Source: Lagopus muta
Lineage: Eukaryota; Chordata; Aves; Galliformes; Phasianidae
Direction: 5' to 3'
DNA length: 64,000 nt
NCBI RefSeq assembly: GCF_023343835.1
Contig: NC_064434.1
Location: forward strand, 6,677,505 to 6,741,504
The translations under genes were made by a program, and so were the position numbers. Shown here in pieces: positions 1 through 9,783 of this stretch. The notes under the pieces were generated by a model. That model was not told where the DNA came from, made no database searches, and saw only the letters and a list, made by a program, of their open reading frames with translations. Position 1 is the first letter of the stretch. The number at the start of each line of letters is the position of its first letter.

Positions 1-574
1 GAGGGAGACTTCTTCTATGGGAGAAAAAAAAAACACATTTTGAGGCTACGCTTTGTGGAGACCTTGGGATGGGAAATCTGGAGGAGGAAAGAGAACTTGG
101 CCCTCAAAGTCCTGGAAACCAAGGAGACATAATCAGGCCAGTGGGCAACATGTGAATGGAGTTTGCACGATGAATAGAGACGGCAGATGAGACCCAAGGG
201 AAAAAACTACTGCAACATCCCATTAGAGCAGGTTCTGTCAGAGTTATAAATCAGTCTTTGTTGAGTAACAAAGAACAAGTCAGGCGCTGACCTCTCTGAG
301 ATGCAGAAGAGGTGTAGCCTCTGTGTGGGGTGGTGATGGGGCATGCACTGGCTGTGCAGCGAGAGGACAGCTACCATCCTGCAGTATGGGAGCCATCCCA
401 GCAGAGGTGTCCTGCCATCACGATGGGTGTTTCTCCTGCACTCACACATGGGGCACACAGACTGCCCCAGGGCTCACTGCTAGTCCTCAGCTTTTGGGGT
501 GAGGACACAGACTGGGGTGTTTTCTATTTCTGGAGAGAGGAAGAACCTGTCCAGCCACTAAGGCACAGCAGATG
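1..574. other. Left flank, no exon recognised
   Basis: No coding exon, RNA gene or CR1 fragment is recognisable here. If FNDC4 has the usual last exon, encoding a short tail that ends in a SPSINTIDV-like motif, this stretch is part of its last intron, because no such peptide appears on the minus strand between here and the edge. The A-rich run at 25-34 is the only simple sequence. Confidence 0.5.
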
Positions 575-610
575 TTACATGCCAGCCCTTCTGTCAGCCC
601 TCCCCCTCAC

Positions 611-3600
611 CTTGCTCCGCAGCAGTCCTCCAGAGGGTCGCTCTGGAGTGCTGTGCTCCGAGGATGGCTTCGTCTTCTCCTTGTTGTTGTTGGAGTCGTT
701 GTCCTTGATGATGTCATACTGTCTGCAGAAGAGGGCGATCACAGCTGCAGAAAGAGGAGGGATGAAGGACTCCCTCGGGGCTGCCCCCTTCTCCCCTCCC
801 CATTGTCACAGTGGGAGAGCAGCCAGGCCCAGGGGTTGGGGTGATGGTTGGACTTGATGACCTTAGAGGTCTTTGCCAGCCTTAACGATTCTATGAAAAT
901 GGAACCAGAAGCATCTAGAAGAACCAGTGCCAATGGTCTTGCAAGGAAGGAGGATGCCAGGACCATGCCAGCATTCCTCTGCACTCTCTGAGCCCCATCC
1001 TCTCTGTGGACCCAAGACTGTGCCTCTGTCCCAGCCTGCTGGAATGCTGTTAGTGGCACTCACCTGCCCACATGAGCAGCACGGCCACGATGATGATGAT
1101 CTCTCCTGTCTGCAGCTGCCTGTCTTTATCCAGCCCTTCCATGGTGATGTCACCTGTGGAGAAGAGCAGCCGGCCAGGGCTGGCACTAATCACCCTCCCA
1201 GCAGAACCCACCTCATAACCAGCATCATTCAAGGATCTGAGGAGCTACAGAGAGAGGCCCACTTCCCCCTGACAAACAAATGTTGACTGGCAAGAAGGCA
1301 TGCAGCCTATGGCTTTCCATAAAGACCCACGCTGCACATCATCTCTCTTGGATTCACGGCCAGCATTTAGGCAACCCCAGGCAACAGGCACAGCGTGGCT
1401 GCGAAGTGGAAAGGAGACGGCCCTACGAGTGGCACTGGGGCAATGCCTCACCTTGGTTGGAGCTGTTGGAGGGGAGGCGGTCGGTCTCCTTCAGAGTCCG
1501 GAAGTGGACGCGCTTGCTGGCCTGACTTTCCCCATAGAGGCCGATGCTCTGCACCTGGATGATGTAGTCGGCATCTTCTGCCAGGTCCCACAGCACGCAG
1601 GCCCGGTTGGTGGTGTTCACCTCCCGGATGAAGCGCTGCATCTGACCATCCTGCCGCTGCCAGAGTGAAGAGCTGTCATCCCTCAAGGAGTTGATCCCAG
1701 CTGCACCCTGCCTGCAGGGCTCTGCTGAGTGCAGTGCCCTCACTCCTCCCTTCCCAGGCAATCCTCCACCCCTGGGGTGGGCCAGCACCTCGCTCCGCAG
1801 CATCTCTGTGCGGCCAGAGGGACCCCCGGGGACACGGCCTGGGTACCTGCTGTAGGATGGCATAGCCGATGACCACGTCTCCTTCTGGCACATCCCAAGA
1901 GACGGTGGCAGAATTCGCCTTCAGCTGTGTCACAGTCACATTGACGGGGGATGGCGGCCTGTCTGGGTGAGCAGGGGTGGATCGATGGGAGAGAGGCAAA
2001 AGATCTGTCAGAAAAGGCACTCGTCCCTCCCTTTCCCTCCAACCACGGGGGTTTTCTCCAGCATTCGCCCACTGCAGCTCAGATTTTCATCTATTGGAAA
2101 GTATCCTGCAGAGTCGCAGCAGGGCTGCCTGGCATGGCATGCTGCTGCTCAGCCCAGACACAGCAGCTTCTTGGTAGTAAAGTCCCACGCTTCTGTGGGG
2201 TTCTGAGTCCAAACAAGCCCTACATGAATGCAGCACTTCAACCACAACTGTGACGGTGAAACGAGGATCCTCCAATCTCTGGGGCTGCCCTGTGCATGTG
2301 CACATCATGAATGCCTGGCACACCACCCAGGGCTGCGTAGGAAGCAGCACAGACACAGTATTTATATATCAACTGTGACAGAAAAATGGGGCAGCTTGGA
2401 ATAAACACACTACGGAGCTGTGCCTGGGCACCTCATCTGCCTGGCGCTGCTCCCTGCCCCAAACTGGGGAGGAAAGCCCAGTGCAGAGGGCAGAGCTGAC
2501 TCTGACAGTGCAACGCCATCAGCTGAAAAGCTGACAGCAACACTGAGCCCCTGCCATCCTTTGGATTGACCCACGGGCTGCACCACTGCTGCTGTTTTGT
2601 CATTTCAGCCCCTGGAACTACTGAGGTCTGAACTGGACAGCACATGCCCAAACTCTTCAGGGACACGGCTCAGGATTCAGCACGAGCCATGGGCCATTCC
2701 CAGCACATAGCCCTGATGTGCTCTACGCTCTTTGGAACGTGTGAGCTCAGTGCTAAGGATGTGGCCACATCCTGCTGCCATTTGGCCTCAGGCCGAGAAC
2801 AAGACCTGATGCTTCATCACAATAATAAATTAGGTGGACTTTTACATCTAACAGAATGAAGGAAGCTCTGCACATGCCCGACGTATTTGCAGAGAAATTA
2901 AAGGTCTGACATCTCAGCAATGCAAGAGTCTAATGGAACCTGCAGAATGTTCTAGGTTCTGCAGAAAGACAGCATGGCCCAGCCCAGCTTCATGCTGGGG
3001 ATGCTGAGACGTGGCACTGAGTCACTACAGTTTGAGAGCAAGGTCACTGCAATGATCCATGATCCACGCTACTGGGTCCACGTGGACTGGGACAAGTCAC
3101 TTGGTTGGTTTGCTGCAGAGAACATACGATGAGCATGTGGGATCTGCACACCTAGCAGGAAGAGTGAGGACAGAAAGAGTCAGCTGTTGGAACCAGATAA
3201 TGCGATGAGAGGTAATGGCCTCTGCCCAGGGGGCGGTGGGGTTTTAAGTGTTCCAGAACCGTGGGGATGTGGTCATGGTGCGGTGGGCTGGGGTTGGACT
3301 TTGGGATGTGAGAGGTCTTTTCCAACCTGAATGATTTTGTGACTCTACGAGTTCACTCTGGAAACACAGAGACGATGTTAAACCCCAAGGATACACAAGA
3401 TGAATGTCAGTGGAACAAGACCTCCAAAGGAGAGCTCTCACCACAGGAAGATCCCCACATTAAACCACAAACTGTTCTCCAGTCAGTTAGATCTTAGGAG
3501 GAAGTTTTTCCCCCAGAGGGTGGTGAGGCACTGGCACAGGTTGCCCAAGGAGGCTGTGGATGCCCCATCCCTGCAGGCATTCAAGGCCAGGCTGGATGTG

Positions 3601-4672
3601 GCTCTGGGCAGCCTGGGCTGCTGGTTGGTGACCTGCACACAGCAGGGGGTTGGAACCAGACGATTGTTGAGGTCCTTTTCAACCCAGGCCAGTCTATGAT
3701 TTCTATTTCTATAAAGATGCGAGTGGGCTTTTCAGGGCTGCAAAACCTTTGCACTCTGATATGACTCTAGAAAACACCTAACACCAAGCTCCTCCAAGAC
3801 TGCTGGGCTCTGTGGCATGCTATTCCCAGAGCTCAGCCCCACGCACTGCATCCAGCGCTAATGATCCTGCATCATTTATAAGCTATTCAACTTCACTTCT
3901 GATTAAAACCCTATTAAAGAATGGGGCAGCATCACAAAAAGAGGCTGATGGCCTGGAGCACCCTTTCCTGTTACCATGGAGGTGCTGGACGGATGCACCT
4001 CAGTAGCAGCACTGGTGGACGTGGCTGGGCACAGGGATGGGGCACAGCCCCACATGCTCTCTCACCGTCCTGCTGTGCCTCTGGAGGAGGACCTGTGCCC
4101 TTGGCACTGCTGCTCAAGGGCACAGATGTTGGTCCAAGCCATCCATCCCTGCGGCAGGGCAGCCAGCCTCACTCCATACACCTGAAGACGAGGGGTCACT
4201 TTTTAACCGCATTTCTTCCCAAATGCCGCGGGCCCCGGAGTTCCCGTTGTGCAACGAGGCTGCCAGGGGACAACAGGGGACGGACACCGGGCCGAGCTCA
4301 GAATGAAGCAGCCCATTCCACCGTGACGGGTTGCCAGGACGTAGCAATGCAGAATGGGCCAACAGACAGCGGCAGGCATCGCCATGGAGGTGAGTCGGGG
4401 AAGGAAGGAGAGCAGCGCCCGGCTTAAAGCGCATCACCTCCGTCTGAACCGACAGCAGCGCGGGGACAGCCGAAAGGATGCAGGCACGGCAGCTCACGGG
4501 GAACAGCTCCCGGGACAGCCCCGGGGCATCGCCGCCTGCCACACCCGTCCCATCCCCATCTCCATCCCCATCCCCATCCCGTCCCCCGGCGGCACTTACT
4601 GGCTCGCACCAGGCACAGATCGCAGCTGAAGAGCACCAGCACGGGGTTAAGGTACGCCGAGAAGCGGGCCAT
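611..4672 (-). CDS. FNDC4: FNDC4, fibronectin type III domain-containing protein 4 (3' end incomplete)
   Basis: This encodes a type I membrane protein with one fibronectin III domain; the FNDC4/FNDC5 family releases its ectodomain as a secreted factor (FNDC5 gives irisin). Coding exons, 5' to 3' on the minus strand: 4600-4672, 1847-1962, 1452-1656, 1064-1153 and 611-744. They join in frame to 206 residues, all with GT/AG borders. The start MARFSAYLNPVLVLFSC gives a short hydrophobic signal peptide ending near residue 24. The FNIII domain, about residues 26-120, opens with RPPSPVNVTVTQLKANSATV and includes IREVNTT and DRLPSNSS. The membrane segment is about 150-168 (IIIIVAVLLMWAAVIALFC), followed by a cytoplasmic RQYDIIKDNDSNNNKEKTK. 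The FNIII sequence and the ZNF512-GPN1 neighbourhood favour FNDC4, although the tail (GGLLRSK) resembles FNDC5. Reading on past 611 without splicing adds 11 residues before a stop at 575-577, as in the retained-intron isoform of FNDC5; otherwise the last exon is off the window. Confidence 0.9.
836..895 (+). mobile_element. CR1 LINE 3' end fragment
   Basis: A short CR1 3' terminus (ttggacttgatgacctta, ending in attctatg) lies in FNDC4 intron 4, antisense to the gene. Confidence 0.75.
3228..3352 (+). mobile_element. CR1 LINE fragment
   Basis: A diverged CR1 3' piece in FNDC4 intron 1, with the family phrase gtgttccagaaccgtgggga and the ending ttttccaacctgaatgattt. Confidence 0.75.
3486..3715 (+). 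mobile_element. CR1 LINE 3' fragment
   Basis: A well-preserved CR1 3' end in FNDC4 intron 1. It contains ttcccccagagggtggtgag, caggttgcccaaggaggctg and a terminal tctatgatttctatttctat. It is almost the same as the copies at 6527 and 58330, so it belongs to a young subfamily. Confidence 0.9.
4549..4588 (-). repeat. GGGATG-type tandem tract beside the FNDC4 exon 1 donor
   Basis: On the minus strand this is a run of about six GGGATG/GGGGATGG units that begins about 11 bases inside FNDC4 intron 1, just after the donor GTAAGT at 4599. The closely spaced G-triplets could form a quadruplex in the pre-mRNA or act as intronic splicing enhancers. Confidence 0.6.
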
Positions 4673-4930
4673 GGCGGCGGGGCCGGCCCCGGACCGCAGC
4701 CCTGCCCCGGGCGGCAGCCCTGGCACCGGCCCGCTCCCTGCGCCGGGTGACGGAGCGGGGCAGAGCCCCGACCGCAGCGCGGGGGTGTCGGGGCGGGACG
4801 GTCCTCCCTTCTTCCCTCCTTCCCTCCCTCCCTTCCCGGCCCGGCTCCGCCCCGCAACCCCGAGCGGCACCGCAGCGCCCTCCGCCGTCTTTGGTTGCCC
4901 CGATCCGAACGCGGTGCTTTGCTCCTCTGG
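4640..4930 (-). promoter_or_regulatory. FNDC4: FNDC4 CpG-island promoter
   Basis: A strongly GC- and CpG-rich block surrounds and precedes the FNDC4 start codon at 4672, with several GC boxes (gggcgg and its complement) and a CT-rich stretch at 4803-4838. No TATA box is evident. The transcription start cannot be placed from sequence alone. It is the only CpG-dense block between FNDC4 and ZNF512. Confidence 0.65.
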
Positions 4931-5118
4931 CCTCGTTCAACCTCGTTAGCATCCCGTGGGCCCGCTGCCCGAGCGTGTCCCATCCCAATGCTGACCCCTA
5001 TGGGGACGCCGCTCGTCCACTCGGATGGACACAGAGCCTCCTGCTGCGACCAATCCCTTATCTACAGCCTTCAAATCCACATCTCTTCTGTGCAGAGATA
5101 AGGATGTGGTACAGGACC

Positions 5119-5289
5119 ACAGAATCACAGAATGGCCAAACTTGGAAGGGAGCTCAAGGATCATGAAGCTCCAACGGGCCACCAACCTCCACATTTAATA
5201 TTAGACTGGGCTGCCCAGGGCCCCATCCAACCTGGCCTTGAACACCTCCAGGGACGGACGGGGCATCCACAGCCCCTCTGGGCAGCCAA
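5119..5289 (-). mobile_element. CR1 LINE 3' fragment
   Basis: Begins with the reverse-complemented CR1 tail (agaatcacagaatggcc) and runs through the block acctggccttgaacacctcc. Confidence 0.85.
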
Positions 5290-5644
5290 CATCTACAGGC
5301 CAACATCCGAGGCCGAGCACAACACCAGGCAGAGGACATCAGTTGCCCTCCCTCTGTCACTGATGCTGTCACTCCATCGTATCCCAGCACAGAGGTGTAG
5401 TTCTGTGGCTCTCCCTTTGTCCCTTTCTTCAAAATTGGAGTGATGTTATCCCCACAGTGCTGCAGCCTGTGTCAGCTGTGTTCCACTCCCTGCCTGGCAG
5501 GAGAGGCACTGTATGCCCAGCTGGGCCCAATAACACCATCAGTCGTGACCCCAATGGGGCTCTGCCCAGCCATTCTCCTCACCTCTCTGCATTTGGTACC
5601 ATAGAATCACAGCTCCACTCCTGCCTCCAAAAGAGCAGTGCTGC

Positions 5645-5800
5645 AGTGGTACAGCTGCCCAGGGAGTGGTGGGGTCACCTTCCCTGGAGGTGTTCCAGAA
5701 CTGTGGGGGTGCAGCACTGTGGTCGGTGGGCATGGTGGGATGGGCTGGGGCTGGACTTGGGGATCTGAGAAGTCTTTTCCAACCTGAACAAGTCTACGAT
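5645..5800 (+). mobile_element. CR1 LINE 3' fragment
   Basis: CR1 sense copy with agctgcccagggagtggtgg, ctggaggtgttccagaac and a terminal ttttccaacctgaacaagtc. Confidence 0.85.
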
Positions 5801-6340
5801 TCAAATGTGTGGCTCAGCTCCATCACCAGGTGGTAGATAGCAACCCTTTGAGATTATAATCTTTATGAAACGTGAAGTCCTTCTGCTAGTCACTAATAAC
5901 TCCTGATCTCCTTTTTTTTGTTCATTTGGAGATGGTAATTTTTTACCATAATTGGCTTGGAGGATGTTCAGTGCTGCCCAAGAACAGACATCAATACTTT
6001 TTATTATCGTAGGGTACGGTGAAGCCAAGAATTTTGCTATGCAATTATGTGCAATGTGGAAAGTAATTTATTCTGTTGGGTTTAGACCAGCTGCCCAATT
6101 ACTTCTTTTGGTGCTTCCCAGTTTCTATTGTAAGAGAGAGCTAATGGTTATTCTCTATGCGTGCACATTGCACCATTTGTGTCACGGTGGCTCCTTACCG
6201 TATTTCCTAGCCGATCATTTTTTAAAGATGGGACAACAGCACAGCATAAGGTGTTTGAGACGTGGATGCCCTGTTTGTTGATCCAGTGGTATGAGAATCC
6301 CTGATGAATAATGTTACCACTCACCCCTTCCCAGATCGTT

Positions 6341-6526
6341 TCATAGAGACACAGAATGGTTGGAGTTGGAAGACACCCTTTAAAGGCCACCTGGTCCAAC
6401 TCCCTGCAATGAACAGGGACACCCACAGCTCCATCAGTGCTCAGAGCTCCATCCAGCCTGACCTCAGCTGTCTGCAGGGACATCCACCATGCCTCTGGGT
6501 AACCTGTATCGATGCCTCACCACCAC
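6341..6526 (-). mobile_element. CR1 LINE, 3' part of an interrupted copy
   Basis: An antisense CR1 that starts with the reverse-complemented tail (tcatagagacacagaatggt) and runs to gatgcctcaccaccac. The element resumes at about 6763 with tgtaaaaaacttctttatat, the part that normally follows directly, so the sequence at 6527-6762 was inserted into it. Confidence 0.8.
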
Positions 6527-6762
6527 AGGGCAGGTTTAGGTTGGATCTTAGGAGGAAGTTTTTCCCCCAGAGGGTGGTGAGGCACTGGAACAGGTTGCCC
6601 AAGGAGGCTGTGGATGCCCCATCCCTGCAGGCATTCAAGGCCAGGCTGGATGTGGCTCTGGGCAGCCTGGGCTGCTGGTTGGTGACCTGCACACAGCAGG
6701 GGGTTGGAACTGGATGAGCACTGCGGGCCTTTTCAAGGACCATTCTCTGACTCTATGATGAT
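6527..6762 (+). mobile_element. CR1 LINE nested inside another CR1
   Basis: A young-type sense CR1 3' end (ggatcttaggaggaagtttt to ctctatgatgatat) that lies within an older antisense CR1, splitting it into 6341-6526 and 6763-6895. The nesting gives relative age: the host copy is older. Confidence 0.8.
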
Positions 6763-6895
6763 ATTGTAAAAAACTTCTTTATATCCAGTCTAAATATCCC
6801 CTCTTTCAGTTCAAAATGATTTCCCCGTGTCCTGTTACAATAGACCCTGCCAAAGAACTCGTTCCCTTCTTTCTTACAGCCCCTCTTTAGATGCA
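6763..6895 (-). mobile_element. CR1 LINE, 5' part of the interrupted copy
   Basis: Continuation of the antisense CR1 at 6341-6526, with atatccagtctaaatatccc and atttccccgtgtcctgttac, both standard antisense CR1 phrases in the expected order. Confidence 0.75.
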
Positions 6896-7261
6896 TTTAC
6901 ACCACATGAAGGCATTGAAGCCAAGAGCCTGATAAAATGAAAAGCAATTTGACAGAAAGTGTTATTTTAAAAGTATTATTATGAAACTAGGGGGGGTTAT
7001 TCCACTGCACTTCTAAGTACTTAAAGACTACAAAGACAGAGATGACTGAACACTTTTAATGGCTATCAAGCCTTTTAAAATAGGCATTTTTTTAAATACA
7101 ACTTAAATATTCAATTGCATATGTGCCAAAATTCAATGTATTCAATTCAATGTATTACTTTCATTGAAAGCTTAATTGCAACAGGGAATGAATAACAACC
7201 TCTCCATTGCAATCTTTAGCTCAGAACACAATGGCAAAGCAAAAAGGAAAAGAAAAAAACA

Positions 7262-7424
7262 AAGAGATGTGGAGGATGCCCCATGCCTGGAGGCTTTCAA
7301 GGTAAGCCTCAATCAGGCTCTGAGCACCCTGATGGGAGCTGCGGGTGTCCCTGCTCATTGCAGGGGAGTTGCACTAGGTGGCCTTTCAAGGTCCCTTCCA
7401 ACTGTAAGGATTCTATGATTCCAA
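7262..7424 (+). mobile_element. CR1 LINE 3' fragment
   Basis: A sense CR1 3' terminus containing gtggaggatgccccatgcct and ending ggtcccttccaactgtaagg, then attctatgattcc. Confidence 0.85.
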
Positions 7425-8617
7425 GTCCAGATTCAGGCTGATCTGAAGAATATTCACTTTTGTTCAGGAGATCATAAAGATCTGTCTTGAGGAGGCCAGG
7501 GATGGAGTGCAGTACCTTCGGATAGACTGGGACCTTGTGCTTGAAGTACAGCAGTGGACTGGAGCTATCTATCATGATTTTCAGCTTGCTGATGCCCAAA
7601 TTCTCACTGTGGCTGTGTTGCTCTGGGGCATTCTTGATGACAGGGGAGCCTGCTTCCTCACACAGCAGTATTCCCACCTATTCCCACCCTTGCAAGTCTC
7701 TGCAGAGCTGCCCTCCCATCCAAACACAAACACACGTTTACTGTAACTACAATTTACCACTGGACCACCGGTGGGGCACAGGGATGCTCTCCAAGGCTCT
7801 CACAGGCTGGATTCCTTGGACAAAATGGTGCTCATGCATTCGTGCCCAGTACTATTTCCAGGCCCTGGGGTCAGCTGAAGAGTTATCCCTACCACAGCTA
7901 CTAAATGCGTGTACCCAGACTGCAAGATGCTGATGTCTTGAAGAATGCCTGGAGATAGTGTGGGAAAGCATCAATGGGGCTAAACCCCAATTAAACAGCC
8001 AGGATGGTCAGACTTCAGTGCTTGGCAATGGTCTCTGGTCTTCTCTAATTTCTTAGTGTAGGCACAGCTGATGTGTTTAAAGCAGGCTGTGCTAAACCTG
8101 CATCCTGCAAAGCAATGGCTGAAAGGGATTCAAGGGCAGCAGGGACACACATCATCCTCTGTGGTTATGTAAACTGTGAAGATTGTTCTGTCTGTAGATG
8201 GGAAAAGCAGGCATGGGAGATGTAGAAACTGACCTGGAGTCTCACCTAAAAAGAACGTGAACGTTTGGGGAGCACAGAGAAAACAAAGATCTGTGGAATG
8301 GGAAACGTCTCACAGGGAGACAGAAAGAGCTCAAGCTCTTAAAAAAGAAACCTAAAGGTTGTCTTCTGCTGCATACACAGAGCTGGGAAAATGTGCTGAA
8401 GGTTAAAGGCCCTTTGGTCTAGGGAGGGAGGTTGCATAACATTAAATAGCTAGGAATAAAATCAAAGATGTCCTAGTTAGAAACTAGGTATGGCATTAAC
8501 TCTTGGCTGAAAAGGACTCATTTCCAGCAGTGGCCAGGAGCATCTCCTGGTGTGGTGGTTTAACACTGGTAGGTGGCTCAGCACCACCACGCTGCTCTGT
8601 CACGTCCCATTCACTGG

Positions 8618-8682
8618 AGTCACATGAGATGACCTCTAAAGGTCCCTTCCAACTCGAAACGATGCTCTGATTCTGTGATTTA
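8618..8682 (+). mobile_element. CR1 LINE 3' terminal fragment
   Basis: Short 3' end only: tctaaaggtcccttccaact followed by a gattctgtgattt tail. The limit on the 5' side is uncertain because the flank is diverged. Confidence 0.65.
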
Positions 8683-9189
8683 GGAAACCTATAAGAGTAG
8701 ATCAGATGGATTTTTGAAACTGATACAACATACATAAAGAGACACTGCACTAATTAATAAGCAGTGCTGTTGAATTTATCCCCGCTTCCCCCCCAGTTCT
8801 TTATTAATCTTGCTGTATTTTAATTACAAAACTGACCTACTTAATTTTGAAGAAAGTTGGCCTTCAGTCAAGTAACACTTTGAGAAATTGATTGTGCTTA
8901 GTGGTGTTGGTTTTATGCCCATCATTCCAGCCAGGCAGTGTCCCAGGGTGACATCATCCCTCCAGCCACCTCCTGTGCAGCTCACTGCCATCACTGAGGT
9001 CCAAATTGCTTCAAGAACTGCTACCCGTGACAGTGCACAGAGAAACATCCAAGGTATGCAGAATGCCTCTGTGAGGAACCCATGGAAGAGCCTGTCTGGC
9101 ACAGTGTGCTGTCCTCACCGTGGGAGATATTAGAAACAAGTGGGAAGTATTCCATGCAGATACAGAAGTGAGCTGCTGTAAATTGGGCT

Positions 9190-9783
9190 CCATCAGCAGA
9201 GGGGTGGCCAGCAGGGACAGGGAGCTGATTGTCCCCATCTACTCTGCTCTTGTGAGGCCCCATCTGGAGCACTGTGTGCAGGTCTGGAGCCCCAGTACAA
9301 GAAAGACAGGGAGCTGTTGGAGAGGGTCCAGAGGAGCCACAAAGATGATCAGGGGGCTGGAGCACCTCCCCTACAAAGACAGGCTGAGGGAGCTGGGCTG
9401 CAGAAAAGAAGGCTGCGGGCTGACCTCAGTGCAGCCTTTCAGTACCTAAAGGGAGCCTACAAACAGGAGGGGAATCGACTCTTTGCAAGGGCAGATAACA
9501 GCAGGACAAGGGGAAATGGTTTGAAGTTGAGGGAGGGAAGATTTAGGTTGGATGTCAGGGCAAAGTTCTTTACCATGTGAGTGGTGAGGTGCTGGAACAG
9601 CTGCCCAGAGAGGCTGTGGATGCCCCGTCCATCCCTGGAGGTGTTCAAGGCCAGGTTGGATGGGGCCCTGGGCAGCCTGGGCTGCTATGAAATGTGGAGG
9701 TTGGTGGCCCTGCTTCTGGCAGGGGGTTGGAGCTTCATGATCCTTGAGGTCCCTTCCAACCCTGGCCATTCTGTGATTCTGTA
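9190..9783 (+). mobile_element. CR1 LINE, long 3' fragment with ORF2 end
   Basis: About 590 bp of sense CR1. It includes the last part of the ORF2 reverse-transcriptase reading frame (gtgaggccccatctggagca, acagggagctgttggagagg) and the 3' terminus ending cattctgtgattctgta. The reading frame is truncated and broken, so it is not a live element. Confidence 0.9.

Noticed and set aside
4114-4983. 289-codon minus-strand open frame over the FNDC4 start region
   Set aside because: It runs out of frame through FNDC4 exon 1 and the CpG island, where GC-rich DNA has few stops, and its protein is low-complexity.
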